Assembly: GCF_038443385.1 (NCBI RefSeq)
Contig: NZ_CP151726.1
Span: 1-64,000, forward strand
Source: Stieleria varia
GTDB lineage: Bacteria; Planctomycetota; Planctomycetia; Pirellulales; Pirellulaceae
Direction of reading: 5' to 3'
Length of the DNA: 64,000 bases
The notes under the pieces were generated by a model. That model ran no database searches and was not told the origin of the DNA. It saw nothing but the letters and a program-made list of their open reading frames with translations. Positions 42,414 to 52,700 of this stretch are shown here, piece by piece. Numbering within the stretch: position 1 is the first letter of the stretch; each line of letters starts with the position of its first letter. Made by a program: the position numbers and the translations under genes.

Positions 42414-43802
42414 ATGACGGTTCTTCAATTTGAAAAAGAGGTTTTGCTTTCAGCACAATTTGGGGAAAATGACAAGACTTGGTTTCCCAGGTGGGTAAGG
42501 CGATATTCGTTGACTTTGCGAAAAGGGCTTGATGGTGAGTTGGCGGTCAATCGGGGCTCCGTGATCCGCTTTTCCAAAGCTTTGCTTGCCAGCGGTGCCC
42601 CGGCATGGCAGCGTTGGCAAGCGGTCCGGGCACTTGAGTGCTATCGGGATCTGGTATTGAAGCGATCTGAGCCTGACCTGTCAGACATCGTGGCGACACT
42701 GGCACGGCTGGGAAAGCGAGAGAGAAATATCGAATTGGACGCACCACCAACCGCCGAGGAACTTGCTCGATTGCGGGGGAACGTCAATCGCTCTGAGCCG
42801 CTCTTGATCCAAACCATGCGGGGTGAAATGCGAGTCCTGCACTATGCAATGGCGACGGAGAGGGCCTACGTGCGTTGGGTCAAGCGATTCATGACGCACG
42901 TCGGTTCGGAGAAGTTGGAGCAGTTCAATGAACTCGACATTGCCACCTTCCTAACAGCCCTGGCAACACGCGATCAAGTGTCCGCGAGCACTCAAACGCA
43001 AGCGCAGTCGGGGATTCTGTTTCTGTATCAGTGCATTTTGGGAAAACGTTTGGGGTTCATTGACGCGGTAAGAGTGAAGCGTCCGGAGACGTTGCCGGTT
43101 TGGTTCAGCCGCGAAGAAATCGGAAAGCTGTTGGATCAATTGACCGGCATGCACCGTTTGATGTTCTTGTTGATGTACGGGTCGGGACTTCGGCACAAGG
43201 AGTGCCGTCGGCTGCGGATCAAGGACATTTGCTTTGACGCCAAGCACATCGTGGTGCGTGATGGTAAAGGGGAGAAGGATCGAGTGACGTTTTTGCCGGA
43301 GCAGGCGATTGCGGAATTGAAGCGTCAGATTGAAACAGCGGAGCGCATGCATCACAGGGACGTTGCCGACGGATTTGAGCAGGTGTATTTGCCGTACGCA
43401 TTGGGTCGCAAGTATCCCAATGCGTGCAAGGAACTGGGTTGGAAATGGGTCTTTCCTTCTCGTCAGCGCAGTCGAGACAAACGCAGTGGTCAGGTTTGGC
43501 GGCACCATATCAGCGAGGAGCAGTTTGCCAATGCTTTGAAAGCGGCGCAGAAAGCGGCCGGGATTACAAAGAACGGGGTGCCGCACTCACTTCGTCACAG
43601 TTTCGCGACGCATCTGGTCGAGGACGGGACGGATTTGGCCACGGTGCAAAAGCTGATGGGGCACAAAGACATTGAAACGACGATGAAGTATGTGCATGTC
43701 GACGTGGGATTTGATGGCCGCTTGCAAAGTCCGATCGATCGGTTGATGCAACAGGGAGGTTGCCTTGGTGGTGGCAACGCAAGCCGTGTAGCGTCGTTGT
43801 GA
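42414..43802 (+). CDS. intI: Integron integrase IntI with N-terminal extension
   Basis: Tyrosine recombinase that inserts and excises cassettes at attI x attC. Catalytic residues: Arg260 (SGLRHKE), HxxR at His391/Arg394 (HSLRHSFATHL), His417 (LMGHKD) and Tyr426 (MKYVHV). Between them is the integron-specific patch VYLPYALGRKYPNACKELGW then KWVFPS, which separates IntI from XerC/D. At 462 residues it exceeds the usual 320-340, because about 110 extra residues precede the SAM-like core domain. Divergent from the cassettes, as expected. It looks intact. Confidence 0.95.
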   Translation: MTVLQFEKEVLLSAQFGENDKTWFPRWVRRYSLTLRKGLDGELAVNRGSVIRFSKALLASGAPAWQRWQAVRALECYRDLVLKRSEPDLSDIVATLARLGKRERNIELDAPPTAEELARLRGNVNRSEPLLIQTMRGEMRVLHYAMATERAYVRWVKRFMTHVGSEKLEQFNELDIATFLTALATRDQVSASTQTQAQSGILFLYQCILGKRLGFIDAVRVKRPETLPVWFSREEIGKLLDQLTGMHRLMFLLMYGSGLRHKECRRLRIKDICFDAKHIVVRDGKGEKDRVTFLPEQAIAELKRQIETAERMHHRDVADGFEQVYLPYALGRKYPNACKELGWKWVFPSRQRSRDKRSGQVWRHHISEEQFANALKAAQKAAGITKNGVPHSLRHSFATHLVEDGTDLATVQKLMGHKDIETTMKYVHVDVGFDGRLQSPIDRLMQQGGCLGGGNASRVASL

Positions 43803-44489
43803 TGTCAGACGAAGAGTCGACGTGCTGGATGACGCGGGGTTTCTGAGAATTGGCTTGAGAACGGGACGCTCTCGAGAACGCGGCTGAATTGGGTAGGCGT
43901 GAGAACCGGACGCTATCGCGTGGCGGCTGATTTGGGTAGGCGTTTTTCGTGCCAGTGGGTGCTAGCTGTTTCACGCAAATGTGTTGTGAAGACTGTTGTG
44001 GGGCGCGTGAATGATCCGGGCGAGTGGTCTGTTTGCTTGCCGAGGACGCATAGGGGGACTGCTCGCTTTGCTCGTTGGGTTAGCGTCTCGGAGAGACGAT
44101 GCTACGTGGTGTGGGGTGGGCGGATTCGTTGACGCCTGCGGCTTGGCGTTAAACGATGAGCTCCTACCCAGCCCTTCTCTCCCCAGATCCTGACTCGCTG
44201 GAAGCTCGCCAGGATCTGGGGAGAGAAGGGGGCTGTTTTTTCAGTGCTGAGCGGCTGAAGCCTGGACTCCAGCAGGGACTGCTCGCTGCGCACGTTGGGT
44301 TAGCGTCTCGGAGAGACGCTTCTACGTGGTGTGGGGTGGTGGTGGTGTGGGCGGATTCGTTGACGCCTGCGGCTTGGCGTTAAACGATGAGCTCCTACCC
44401 AGCCCTTCTCTCCAGACTCGGTCGCCGAAATCACTTGCTTGCGTGTCGTGCTCGTATTGGTGGCTGACAGAATGCTTCGTGGCGTGGGA
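43803..44489. repeat. Repeat-rich region after intI
   Basis: No gene. A unit of about 140 bp occurs at 44055-44180 and 44275-44415, sharing GTTGGGTTAGCGTCTCGGAG and GACGCCTGCGGCTTGGCGTT. Between them is a perfect 20-bp inverted repeat (CCTTCTCTCCCCAGATCCTG, 44173-44192, and its complement at 44210-44229). At 43880-43945 GGGTAGGCG-type words repeat. The GCCTGCGGCTTGGCGTTAAA core is the reverse complement of part of the 73-bp repeat at 21.8-22.3 kb. Confidence 0.75.
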
Positions 44490-47321
44490 TTACTTGGGCC
44501 ACTGTTTGACTTCGTTGGCCATTTTGTGCAGCAATTGATCCATGGCTCCGCTGACCGAGTGCGGGGTGGGGCTTTGACGACAGTTCAACAGTGCGACGAA
44601 ATTCTTGCCGTCGTGGCGGCGGATCATGATGGTGGAGGTTCCCGGAAGCGATCCGCCATGCCAATGGTTCACACGGTTGTCGCCGATGTTGCGATTGCTC
44701 CAGCCGAGTGAGTAGTAGCGTGCTTTTTCACTGCCGTCCTCTTCGTGACCGGCACGTCCCTCGGGCCTCGCGTACATCTTTTCGATGCTGCTGCGTTTGA
44801 GCAGTGGGCAGTGATCGGGATCGTCAAACGCCATCGCGAACTTTGCCAAGTCCGTTGCCGTGGCAAGCCAACCGCCGTGCGAGTCCATCGCTTCGAGATA
44901 CCATGCCCCATAAGGATGCGGAACACGTTCGTTCACGCTGCCGGCGAACACCGACTCGCCGGTGCCGGAGTGATAGTAACGCACTTCGTTCTCGGCACGT
45001 CCCTCCAAATGCGTCTTGCCGATCCGCATGTCGGTCACACCGATCGGTGCAAGGACGTGTTCTTTGACATAGTCCTCGTACTTTTGTCCCGTCAATGTCT
45101 CGATGACTTGGCCGAGCATGCAGTAACCGAGGTTGGAGTACGCGTATCGTTCACCCGGATCGAAATCAAGTTTCTGGGACAACATCGCAGTGATCACAGT
45201 GGTTTGGTCCGCCGGCGGCGCGACGCCAACTTGTTCTGCAAAGCGGACGGATTGGAACATTGCATCAAACGATTGATCTCGATCCCATCCACCACGATGC
45301 TGCAGCAGATGTTCGATCGTGATGTCACGCAAGCGTGGCTCGAAATGGTCGGCCTTGGCGATCGCATCTTCGTAGTCCAGGACGTCGAACACTTTGTCCT
45401 CCAGCTTCAGCTTGCCATGTTCGACCAACTGCAGGATTGCGACGGCGGTGATGGGTTTTGAAATGCTGGCGATCCGAAATAGGCTTTCCGGCTCGACCTG
45501 TTCGCGCTTGGCAATGTCCGCGTAACCGTAGCCTCTGGCAAAGACGACTTTGCCGTGATGCGTTACTGCGATGGACGCCCCTGGGACGCGATGCTCGGCC
45601 AGGAACTCTTTCATCGACCGATCGTAGTTTACGAATTGCGGATCGCCATCACCGGAGGCGAGGTTGTACGGGGCGATTTCCTCGCGATAGCCCGGCCCAC
45701 GCAGCACGCGTCCTGGCGTTGCGTCGGTCATCTCGCCGTTCTTGAGGACCAAACGGCCGTTGACGATCACATGCTTCATTCCTTCGGAGACAGCGTGCGG
45801 AGATCGAAAGTCGGCTCGATCGACGATGTTTTCGTAGTCGAACACGATCACATCGGCGGCCAATCCGACGGCGATGCGGCCTCGGTCGTATGCCAGGATG
45901 TCGTTTGCGGCCGCCGCGCTGGCTTGAGAGACGGCGCGTTCCAACGAGATCGCACCCAGGTCGCGAACGTATCGTGACAGCATGCGTGGAAAGGCACCGT
46001 AGGCGCGTGGGTGGGACGCGGCGCGGTCGCCACCGGCGGGACCGACGTCGGTGCAGAACGAAACGAACTCCTGTTGCATGGCCAAGATCTTGTTCGCATC
46101 GCTCATGGTCTGGGGCAATGCAAAGGCTCCACTGCGGACGAGCGAGAAGAACGTGTCCCAGGGATCTTCTTGGCATGCCGTGGCGATGGTTGCGACCGAT
46201 TCGCCGTCGTGCTGGGCGTACTTGGGGTCATTGCTTCGCCCGATCACGATGCGATTCCAGTCTTTGCCCGCATGTCGAAACCAGTTCTCCCATCCTTGTG
46301 TGGTTTCCATCTCGGCGCGGATCTCCGCTCTCAAGTCGGGATCATTCAGTTTTGCCAACAGTTGATCTCGTCCCTGCGAAAAATGACGCGGATGAATCAG
46401 CGCGGCGATTCCCAAGCCGTTGTTGATGTAAGGATAAATGTCGGCAGTGACCTGATGTCCGGCCGCGCGAGCCGCTTTGATGCGTGCAATGGCCAACTGC
46501 ATTTTGCCCCAGTTGTGTTGACCGGCGGCTTTGAGGTGAAAGATATGAACGGGGGTGTTTCCTTCGCGACCGATCTGCAACGCTTCATCGATCGCTTCGA
46601 GCAACTGGTCTCCCTCGTTCCGCATGTGCGTGTAGTAGCGTCCGCCGTACTCGCCGGCGACTTGGGCGAGTGCCGCGATCTCACGCGTTTGGGCGTAAAT
46701 GGCTGGCGGATAGATCAGGGCGGTGGAGACACCGATCGCGCCGGCCTCCATGGCTTCTCGAACCAAGTCCTGCATCTGGTGCAATTCCTCGTCGCTGGGG
46801 CGACGTTCGACATCGCCCAGGACCATCTTGCGGACTTGCGTGTGACCGATGGTTTGAACGACGTTGACCGGTAATCCGTGCGACTCGATGAGCGAGAAGT
46901 ACTCGGCCATCGTGGTGTAGCCGTAGCGAAGTCCATCGTCGTCGCTCAGCGGTGCTGCCGATCCTCCTTCGCCGGCATTGATGGTGGTGATGCCTTGTGT
47001 GAGCAGGTTGATAGCGGTCTTTGGGTTCTCCACCATGGGCGAAGCGGTCTGCCCCATCATGTCGATGAAACCGGGTGCAACCACCAATCCGTTGGCATCG
47101 ATCACTTCTGATGCATCTTGTTGAGGAATGTTTCCGATGCGCACGATCTTGCCATCATCGATTCCGACGTCCCCGAAATACCACGGCGCGCCGCTGCCAT
47201 CGACAATGCGTCCGCCCTTGATGACAAGGTCCAGCGGTTTCTGGTCTTCGGCACTCAGCGGGTTTGCAACGACGATGATCATGAGCAGGAGGGGTACGAC
47301 GGTGTGGAGTCGTTTTGTCAT
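44490..47321 (-). CDS. D-aminoacylase / serine beta-lactamase-like fusion
   Basis: 943 residues, exported (MTKRLHTVVPLLLMIIVVAN). The first ~560 residues are an N-acyl-D-amino-acid deacylase-type amidohydrolase: LDLVIKGGRIVDGSGAPWYF, VVAPGFIDMMGQ, and the late HPRAYGAFPRML. From about 590 on is a class C beta-lactamase/esterase domain: SxxK at Ser619-Lys622 (SISKP), YSN at Tyr728, and HGG near residue 888. The usual metal-binding HxH after GFID reads MMGQ, so metal binding may differ. A plausible role is release of D-amino acids from peptides. Confidence 0.88.
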   Translation of the reverse strand: MTKRLHTVVPLLLMIIVVANPLSAEDQKPLDLVIKGGRIVDGSGAPWYFGDVGIDDGKIVRIGNIPQQDASEVIDANGLVVAPGFIDMMGQTASPMVENPKTAINLLTQGITTINAGEGGSAAPLSDDDGLRYGYTTMAEYFSLIESHGLPVNVVQTIGHTQVRKMVLGDVERRPSDEELHQMQDLVREAMEAGAIGVSTALIYPPAIYAQTREIAALAQVAGEYGGRYYTHMRNEGDQLLEAIDEALQIGREGNTPVHIFHLKAAGQHNWGKMQLAIARIKAARAAGHQVTADIYPYINNGLGIAALIHPRHFSQGRDQLLAKLNDPDLRAEIRAEMETTQGWENWFRHAGKDWNRIVIGRSNDPKYAQHDGESVATIATACQEDPWDTFFSLVRSGAFALPQTMSDANKILAMQQEFVSFCTDVGPAGGDRAASHPRAYGAFPRMLSRYVRDLGAISLERAVSQASAAAANDILAYDRGRIAVGLAADVIVFDYENIVDRADFRSPHAVSEGMKHVIVNGRLVLKNGEMTDATPGRVLRGPGYREEIAPYNLASGDGDPQFVNYDRSMKEFLAEHRVPGASIAVTHHGKVVFARGYGYADIAKREQVEPESLFRIASISKPITAVAILQLVEHGKLKLEDKVFDVLDYEDAIAKADHFEPRLRDITIEHLLQHRGGWDRDQSFDAMFQSVRFAEQVGVAPPADQTTVITAMLSQKLDFDPGERYAYSNLGYCMLGQVIETLTGQKYEDYVKEHVLAPIGVTDMRIGKTHLEGRAENEVRYYHSGTGESVFAGSVNERVPHPYGAWYLEAMDSHGGWLATATDLAKFAMAFDDPDHCPLLKRSSIEKMYARPEGRAGHEEDGSEKARYYSLGWSNRNIGDNRVNHWHGGSLPGTSTIMIRRHDGKNFVALLNCRQSPTPHSVSGAMDQLLHKMANEVKQWPK

Positions 47322-47370
47322 CTGGGCGGTCTCTAACGAGTTGCGGGCTGTTCAGGGAGCGTGCTGGATA

Positions 47371-48273
47371 TCAAGGATGATTGACGACACGATGTGCGAC
47401 CTCACGAAAGAAAACCGCATCTTCTGCGTCGACACCACGCGGTGCGAACTTGATTTGACGTGCGTCGTTTCCTGTGATCGTTTCGTACCAGACCAAGCCG
47501 GCCAGGTAGCAACCCGACGCATTGGCGTGTTTGAAATCCAGGCGCAGGGATGGTTTGCCGTCACGCGATGCCCATTGCCATCCGACCACCAAGGAGTGGC
47601 TTTCGTCGGGCAGATCGGGGTAACTTGGCGTTTTGTAGTCGGACGTCGGATCGGGGACGACGACCTCTCGGCCGGGCGTCGAACGGACTTGATGAAACGC
47701 CTGTCCAACAGGAATGACTTTGGCATCAAACTGTTGGGCCACGTCGGAGTAAGCGTTGACGAGTCGCTGTTGCATTTCCTCTTGCGTGATCGCCCAGTTT
47801 TTCAAGAGAGGCGAATCCGGCCGATACGCCCAAGTTTGGTGGATCAGGATCTTGGCTTGCGGTGCAAGTTTTCGAATCAAGACGACCAATTCGTCGATAT
47901 GAGGATGATACGTCTCGGGCTGATGGCTCAGCGCGCTCATTTGTTGCAGCGTGACGTAGTCCCAGGGTTGAGCTTGCAGGTATTCCTGGAGATTCAATTT
48001 GGTGGAGCCGGTCTCCGAGCGATAGTTGTAGGGCTTGGTGTCTGGATCAGCAGCGGATTGCTTGGCCAACGTTGCGTGACGCTCCAAGGTGCAGCCGCCG
48101 AGATTGGCCGTTCCAAGGACCAGCGAGACGTCGCCGTCGGAGGCGATGGATTTCAGATTTTTGCACGCGTTTTCGGCAAAGCTGTTGCCGATGGTGAGCA
48201 CACGAATCGTCGTTTCCGCGGACGCGTGGTGTGTGAAAAGACAGAGTGTCACCAACAGTAATAGGTATCGCAT
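47371..48273 (-). CDS. Exported DUF4886/SGNH-like protein
   Basis: 300 residues with signal peptide MRYLLLLVTLCLFTHHASA. The opening TIRVLTIGNSFAENACKNLK contains the GNS block of SGNH hydrolases, and WDYVTLQQMSALSHQPETYH with KILIHQTWAYRPDSPL matches DUF4886 proteins. An esterase activity is possible but the substrate is unknown. It follows the PfpI-like gene by about 70 bp on the same strand, and the aminoacylase fusion is next, so all may be co-transcribed. Confidence 0.8.
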   Translation of the reverse strand: MRYLLLLVTLCLFTHHASAETTIRVLTIGNSFAENACKNLKSIASDGDVSLVLGTANLGGCTLERHATLAKQSAADPDTKPYNYRSETGSTKLNLQEYLQAQPWDYVTLQQMSALSHQPETYHPHIDELVVLIRKLAPQAKILIHQTWAYRPDSPLLKNWAITQEEMQQRLVNAYSDVAQQFDAKVIPVGQAFHQVRSTPGREVVVPDPTSDYKTPSYPDLPDESHSLVVGWQWASRDGKPSLRLDFKHANASGCYLAGLVWYETITGNDARQIKFAPRGVDAEDAVFFREVAHRVVNHP

Positions 48274-48344
48274 GTTTTATGCTTGGGGTTTGGGGGAGTT
48301 CTGGCGAATCCCATTACGGGGGTGGAGGTCAATCGATCGTTGGT

Positions 48345-49796
48345 TCAGCTCTTGGTCAGCAATTGGGCGACGGTTTGGCCGAATAGCTTTGCGGAGCTGT
48401 CGTCTTCGCCGGTGATGATTTTGCCATCGACGACGACGTCATCGGCGGAGGTCCTCGGGTCGCCGATGGATCGAGCCGGTGATAGCCTGGCTCCGTTGAC
48501 TTCCGCGTTCCAACGTGACAACGGCTGATCTCTGCGACCGTTGTAAGTGCCCGCCGGACTCTGACGTGGTGAACCGACGGCGCGTTTGCCGTTAAGAACG
48601 CTTTTGCCATCGACTCGCGACCAAGCCAAGACGGAGACGCCATGACAGAGGGCGCCGACGTATTTGTCTTGGTCGACGAATTCATTGATCAGCCGGTTGA
48701 CTGCGGCTTTGGTGCGTGAGTCGCCATTGTAAGCTTGGTTGGCGTACGATCCCGTGAAAGCGAATTGGTACATCGACGATCCCCAACCACCAGAAAACAA
48801 GATGGCGTCGTAACGCGACGGGTCCACATCGCCGATTGCCAAGTCGGGCATCACGCTGCCGTCGCCTTGCTGGCCGGAGTTGGCGTGTGGCCGACAAATC
48901 TGTTTCCGTGCGGCAGCCACCTCGACGGTGATGCCTGCACGCTCCAACTCCGCGCGTGGATCACCGTATTCGCGATAAAAGAAATCTTGGTTGGCGATCA
49001 CCAGCAACACTCGCTTTCCCGTGGCGGGTGTTCTGCCGGACGTTGAACGATTTGCAACCGCAGAGCTGGTGGCCACAGAGTTGTTGGCCGCAGAGTTCAC
49101 AGTGTCTGAGTCACGTGTTCGCATGGGTGGCGATGTCGGTATGTTGTTCGCGGCCAAGCGTTGCTCGCTGACCGGTCGGACATCGATGCTGTGAAACGTG
49201 GTCGCCGCTGAGTAGGCACCGATGCCAAGCGATGCTTGATCGGGCATCCTCCAGACATCGGGTACGGACAGATCAGAGCCGTCGGTTGGATGCTGTGCGA
49301 TCAGCCTGTCATCGAGGAAAGCTCGAACGTGACCCTTGCGGACTTCCACACGCATCTCGTAGCGGCGGCCGTTTTCCAAGGTCTGGTTGTCCACACGGGT
49401 CGGATTGTTCTGTATGGATTGCCCATTGATCATCTGCAGCCCTGCGAGATGCTGGCCCCAGGCATCGACTTCGAACGTTGCCTGTCCACGACCGACGACG
49501 AACATCAGGGCAACTGAGTGGACACCGCTGGTGCGTGTGAAGGAAACACGAAAGTCGTATTCGGTGCTGGGGCGATATGGCAAAGTGATCCGTGATCCGG
49601 CTGTCGCGTCGGTCGTGATCGCCTCAGCGGACCTTTGCCAGTTGCCCGCGACGGAACCGTTTGAGATGTCAACGGTCTTGATCAAGTCGATCCAATTCGC
49701 GGACTTGTCTTCAGCGGCGACGCGGCTGGCGAGCCCGTGCATCATGCATAAACACGTGATCGGGACCAGTGCGTAAAGTGATCTCGTAAGACTCAC
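48345..49796 (-). CDS. Exported DJ-1/PfpI-type protein with N-terminal LamG/DUF1080-like domain
   Basis: 483 residues; GTG at 49796 overlaps the stop of the 1944-residue gene as GTGA. Signal sequence [20 protein letters not shown]. Residues 30-210 resemble a lectin-like DUF1080 fold ([40 protein letters not shown]). From about 258 a PfpI-type domain begins ([20 protein letters not shown]) with nucleophile-elbow Cys384 in [11 protein letters not shown]. An open frame upstream to 50009 is a shadow of the preceding gene. Activity is inferred from fold only. Confidence 0.8.
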   Translation of the reverse strand: MSLTRSLYALVPITCLCMMHGLASRVAAEDKSANWIDLIKTVDISNGSVAGNWQRSAEAITTDATAGSRITLPYRPSTEYDFRVSFTRTSGVHSVALMFVVGRGQATFEVDAWGQHLAGLQMINGQSIQNNPTRVDNQTLENGRRYEMRVEVRKGHVRAFLDDRLIAQHPTDGSDLSVPDVWRMPDQASLGIGAYSAATTFHSIDVRPVSEQRLAANNIPTSPPMRTRDSDTVNSAANNSVATSSAVANRSTSGRTPATGKRVLLVIANQDFFYREYGDPRAELERAGITVEVAAARKQICRPHANSGQQGDGSVMPDLAIGDVDPSRYDAILFSGGWGSSMYQFAFTGSYANQAYNGDSRTKAAVNRLINEFVDQDKYVGALCHGVSVLAWSRVDGKSVLNGKRAVGSPRQSPAGTYNGRRDQPLSRWNAEVNGARLSPARSIGDPRTSADDVVVDGKIITGEDDSSAKLFGQTVAQLLTKS

Positions 49797-52700
49797 GGTG
49801 CGACCTCTGTTTCGGGAGCTTGGATCTCTTGCCGAAAAACCTCCAGTTTCATGTTCCGAAAGCGGACTTCCGTCTTGCCGCCGCTGTGCAATTGGAACGC
49901 AATGATTCCTCGTGCAGCACCTTTGGGGTCGTTGAGGTCGACACAGAGATTGCCGTTGATGAAAGTACGGATGTGATTGCGCTCGGCGATCACTTCGTAT
50001 TTGTTCCAATCGCCGAGTTTGACGTGTTGCTCACCGGACTTGTCCCACAGCAACGCGCGACCGTGTTCCTCGTAGAGCTTGCCCCACCAGCCGGCCCCGA
50101 TGTCCGCTTGGTACCCGGAGACTTCGCCGTCGTGAGCCTTGCTACGGAATTGAATCCCGCTGTTGCCCGCGTTATCCACCAATTTGACTTCGACGGTCAA
50201 ATGAAAGTTGTCCGCTGACAAATCGCTGACGATCCATTCATTGTGCTTGAGCCCGTCGGTGCGGCCGACCAGCTCACCGTTTTCTACCGACCACAGTTCG
50301 TCATCGCCTGACCAACCGGTCAAGTCCTTGCCGTTAAAGAACGAGGAGGCATTTTCGGGAGTCGCCAGCATGGGCGATTGTTCTTGACCTCGCAGGTAAG
50401 CGACCAGGGACCGAATCTCGTGCGGCAAAAACTGCTTGAGTTGGTCTTCGGGCATCATCGATTTGTCGCTCAACGAGCGTTCTTCGATTTCATCGATCGG
50501 GATGACCACCAAAGCGTCCGTGGTCTGCAGGGTCACCGAGTTCTTGTCTTCTGCTTTGACCAATCCGCTGACGATGCGACCGTTGACGGTCAAGATGATC
50601 GTCGGCTGGTATTCTTTGGCCATCACGCTGCTGGGATCGACGATGTTGCTCAGCAAGTAATCGAGATTGGAGCGGTTGGAGCCTGTCAAATCCGGACCGA
50701 CATGGAATCCGGTGCCGTAGAGTTGGTGGCAATTCATGCAGGTCTTGGCAAACACGGCGCGTCCGAGGTCGACGTTGGGTTGGGGATGATCGGTCGACTC
50801 GATCAATGACTTGTATTCCGCGATCAGCGTGAGCTTGTCTGCGGCTGATTCACGAACGGTGCCCCAAACGCTTTCGAGGGCGGCGTCGATGTTTTTGTCC
50901 TTGAGGAACTGGAGTTGACGAACCAGATCAGCGGTCAGATCCGTGCTGAGGACCTGCTTGCCCGCGATGGCGTCGAGCAGTTGATTTCCGGAGCTGACTC
51001 GGGCGCTCAGCGTCGACAACGCCAGCCGTTTTTGCGTCGCGGTCAAATCGGCATAGGCGGCCAGGATTGCTTGACCGATCGAGTCGTCATCGTACTGGGC
51101 CAGTCCACGCAGAGCTGCTTCTCGCAAGGGTGCGTCGGCGGTCAGCAAACCTTTCAATGTGGGAACGAGTCCGGCGTCGTTGGCGTCCAATAGCGATTGC
51201 AGCGCGATCAGGCGTTCTTCGATCGGTGACGTTTGTCTCGTTACCTGGTCTCGCATTGCTTGGAGAGCTGATTGGTCATCAAAGGTCACGCCCAAGGCGA
51301 CGGCCTGCAGGCGAACGTCGCCGTTATCGCTGTTGATCAGTTTCTTGGCGACGCTCGACCAGCCTGTCGGCGCGTTGACCTTTCGCTGACCCTTCAACGC
51401 CGAGCGGATGGCTTTCAAGTAAGTCAACTGCACCTCGGATGATTTAGCATCACCGAGGCCATGGACCAGAACGGCCAGGGAAGACCCGCTGTCGCTGCTG
51501 CCGATGCGTCGCAGCATGAACTCGCGGAGCAGCGGGATCTGCTCGCCCGCCGACATGGCCAAAGCCAACGCGCGTGTCGGGTCGACATCCGCGAGCGGTT
51601 CGGCAGCGTACCAATACATCAACGGCAAGTTGTGATCCGATGCGTCTTCGCCATGCGAGGTCAATGATTCCAGGATCTGCCAACGTGAGTTCAGTGGCAG
51701 CAATTGAGTTGCCGAGGTCACGTACAAACGCACCACGGGTGACGGGTCGTCCTTGGCCATCTCCGCCAACTGTGTCAGTTGAGCAGGCGCCGGATTGTTC
51801 TTGGTCGACTGCATCATGAGCTGGACCGCCCAGCCACGAACGTAGGGGCTGGCGTCGGCGAGCATTTGCTTTGTCAAATCGCCGTCCAACGCACCGATCA
51901 CGTGCAGAGCCCAAGCGGCACGGAGTCGTCGGGTGTCGTCGGCGTGAGTGGTGGCGATGTTGGTCAAGGCCGCGATGGCGGCGGGTTCGATCGCACGACT
52001 CGCCGCACGTTCTTGGAGCAGTCGTCGGCTGTGTCGGACGTACCAGTCGTTCGGATTGAGTGCATGCTCGGCGAGTTCCCTGTCGGTCGCTTTTGCCAAG
52101 TCCACCGCCTGGAATGACGGTGTGTCGCCGTAGTTGATTTTGTAGATCCGACCGTTACTGCGATCGTGCACGTTTACGTCGCCTCGGTGACAAGCTTGCA
52201 TGTCGTACCAGTCGATCATCCAAGCGTTGCCATCGGGTCCATATCTCAGATTCAGGATTTGCGAAGCATTGTCGCCGGTCAATAAAAAGTCTGGGCCGTG
52301 CGATCCCACGTACCCCGATCCGCGAGGATTCAAGATATCGACGTTCAAACGTTGTCCGTGAATGTTGTTCATGAACAGTTGATTGCGATACTGGGCGGGC
52401 CATCGATCGCCCAGATAGATCATCGCTCCCGAGTGCGCGTGACCGCCACCGGCGGAGTCGGACTTGCTGTTGCCGCCGTGTGGTGTGGCACCCAGGTAGT
52501 GCAGGTGGTCAGCGATCGTGACGATGTCGCGATAGGTGTGCGGGTTGAAGTGTTGTCCGCCCTGACGTTGATAACGTGCGCCCTGAATGATGTGATACAG
52601 GTGAGGGATGACGCAGGCCGTGATGAAAGCTTGGCCGTGATCGTTGAAGTCGACGCCCCAGGGATTGCTGGTTCCATGCGCAAAGACTTCGAACTCATGC

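Noticed and set aside
42414-43802. Assignment of the recombinase as XerC/XerD or a phage integrase
   Set aside because: The LGRKYPNACKELGWKWVFPS patch between the catalytic boxes is specific to integron integrases, and an attC array is adjacent.
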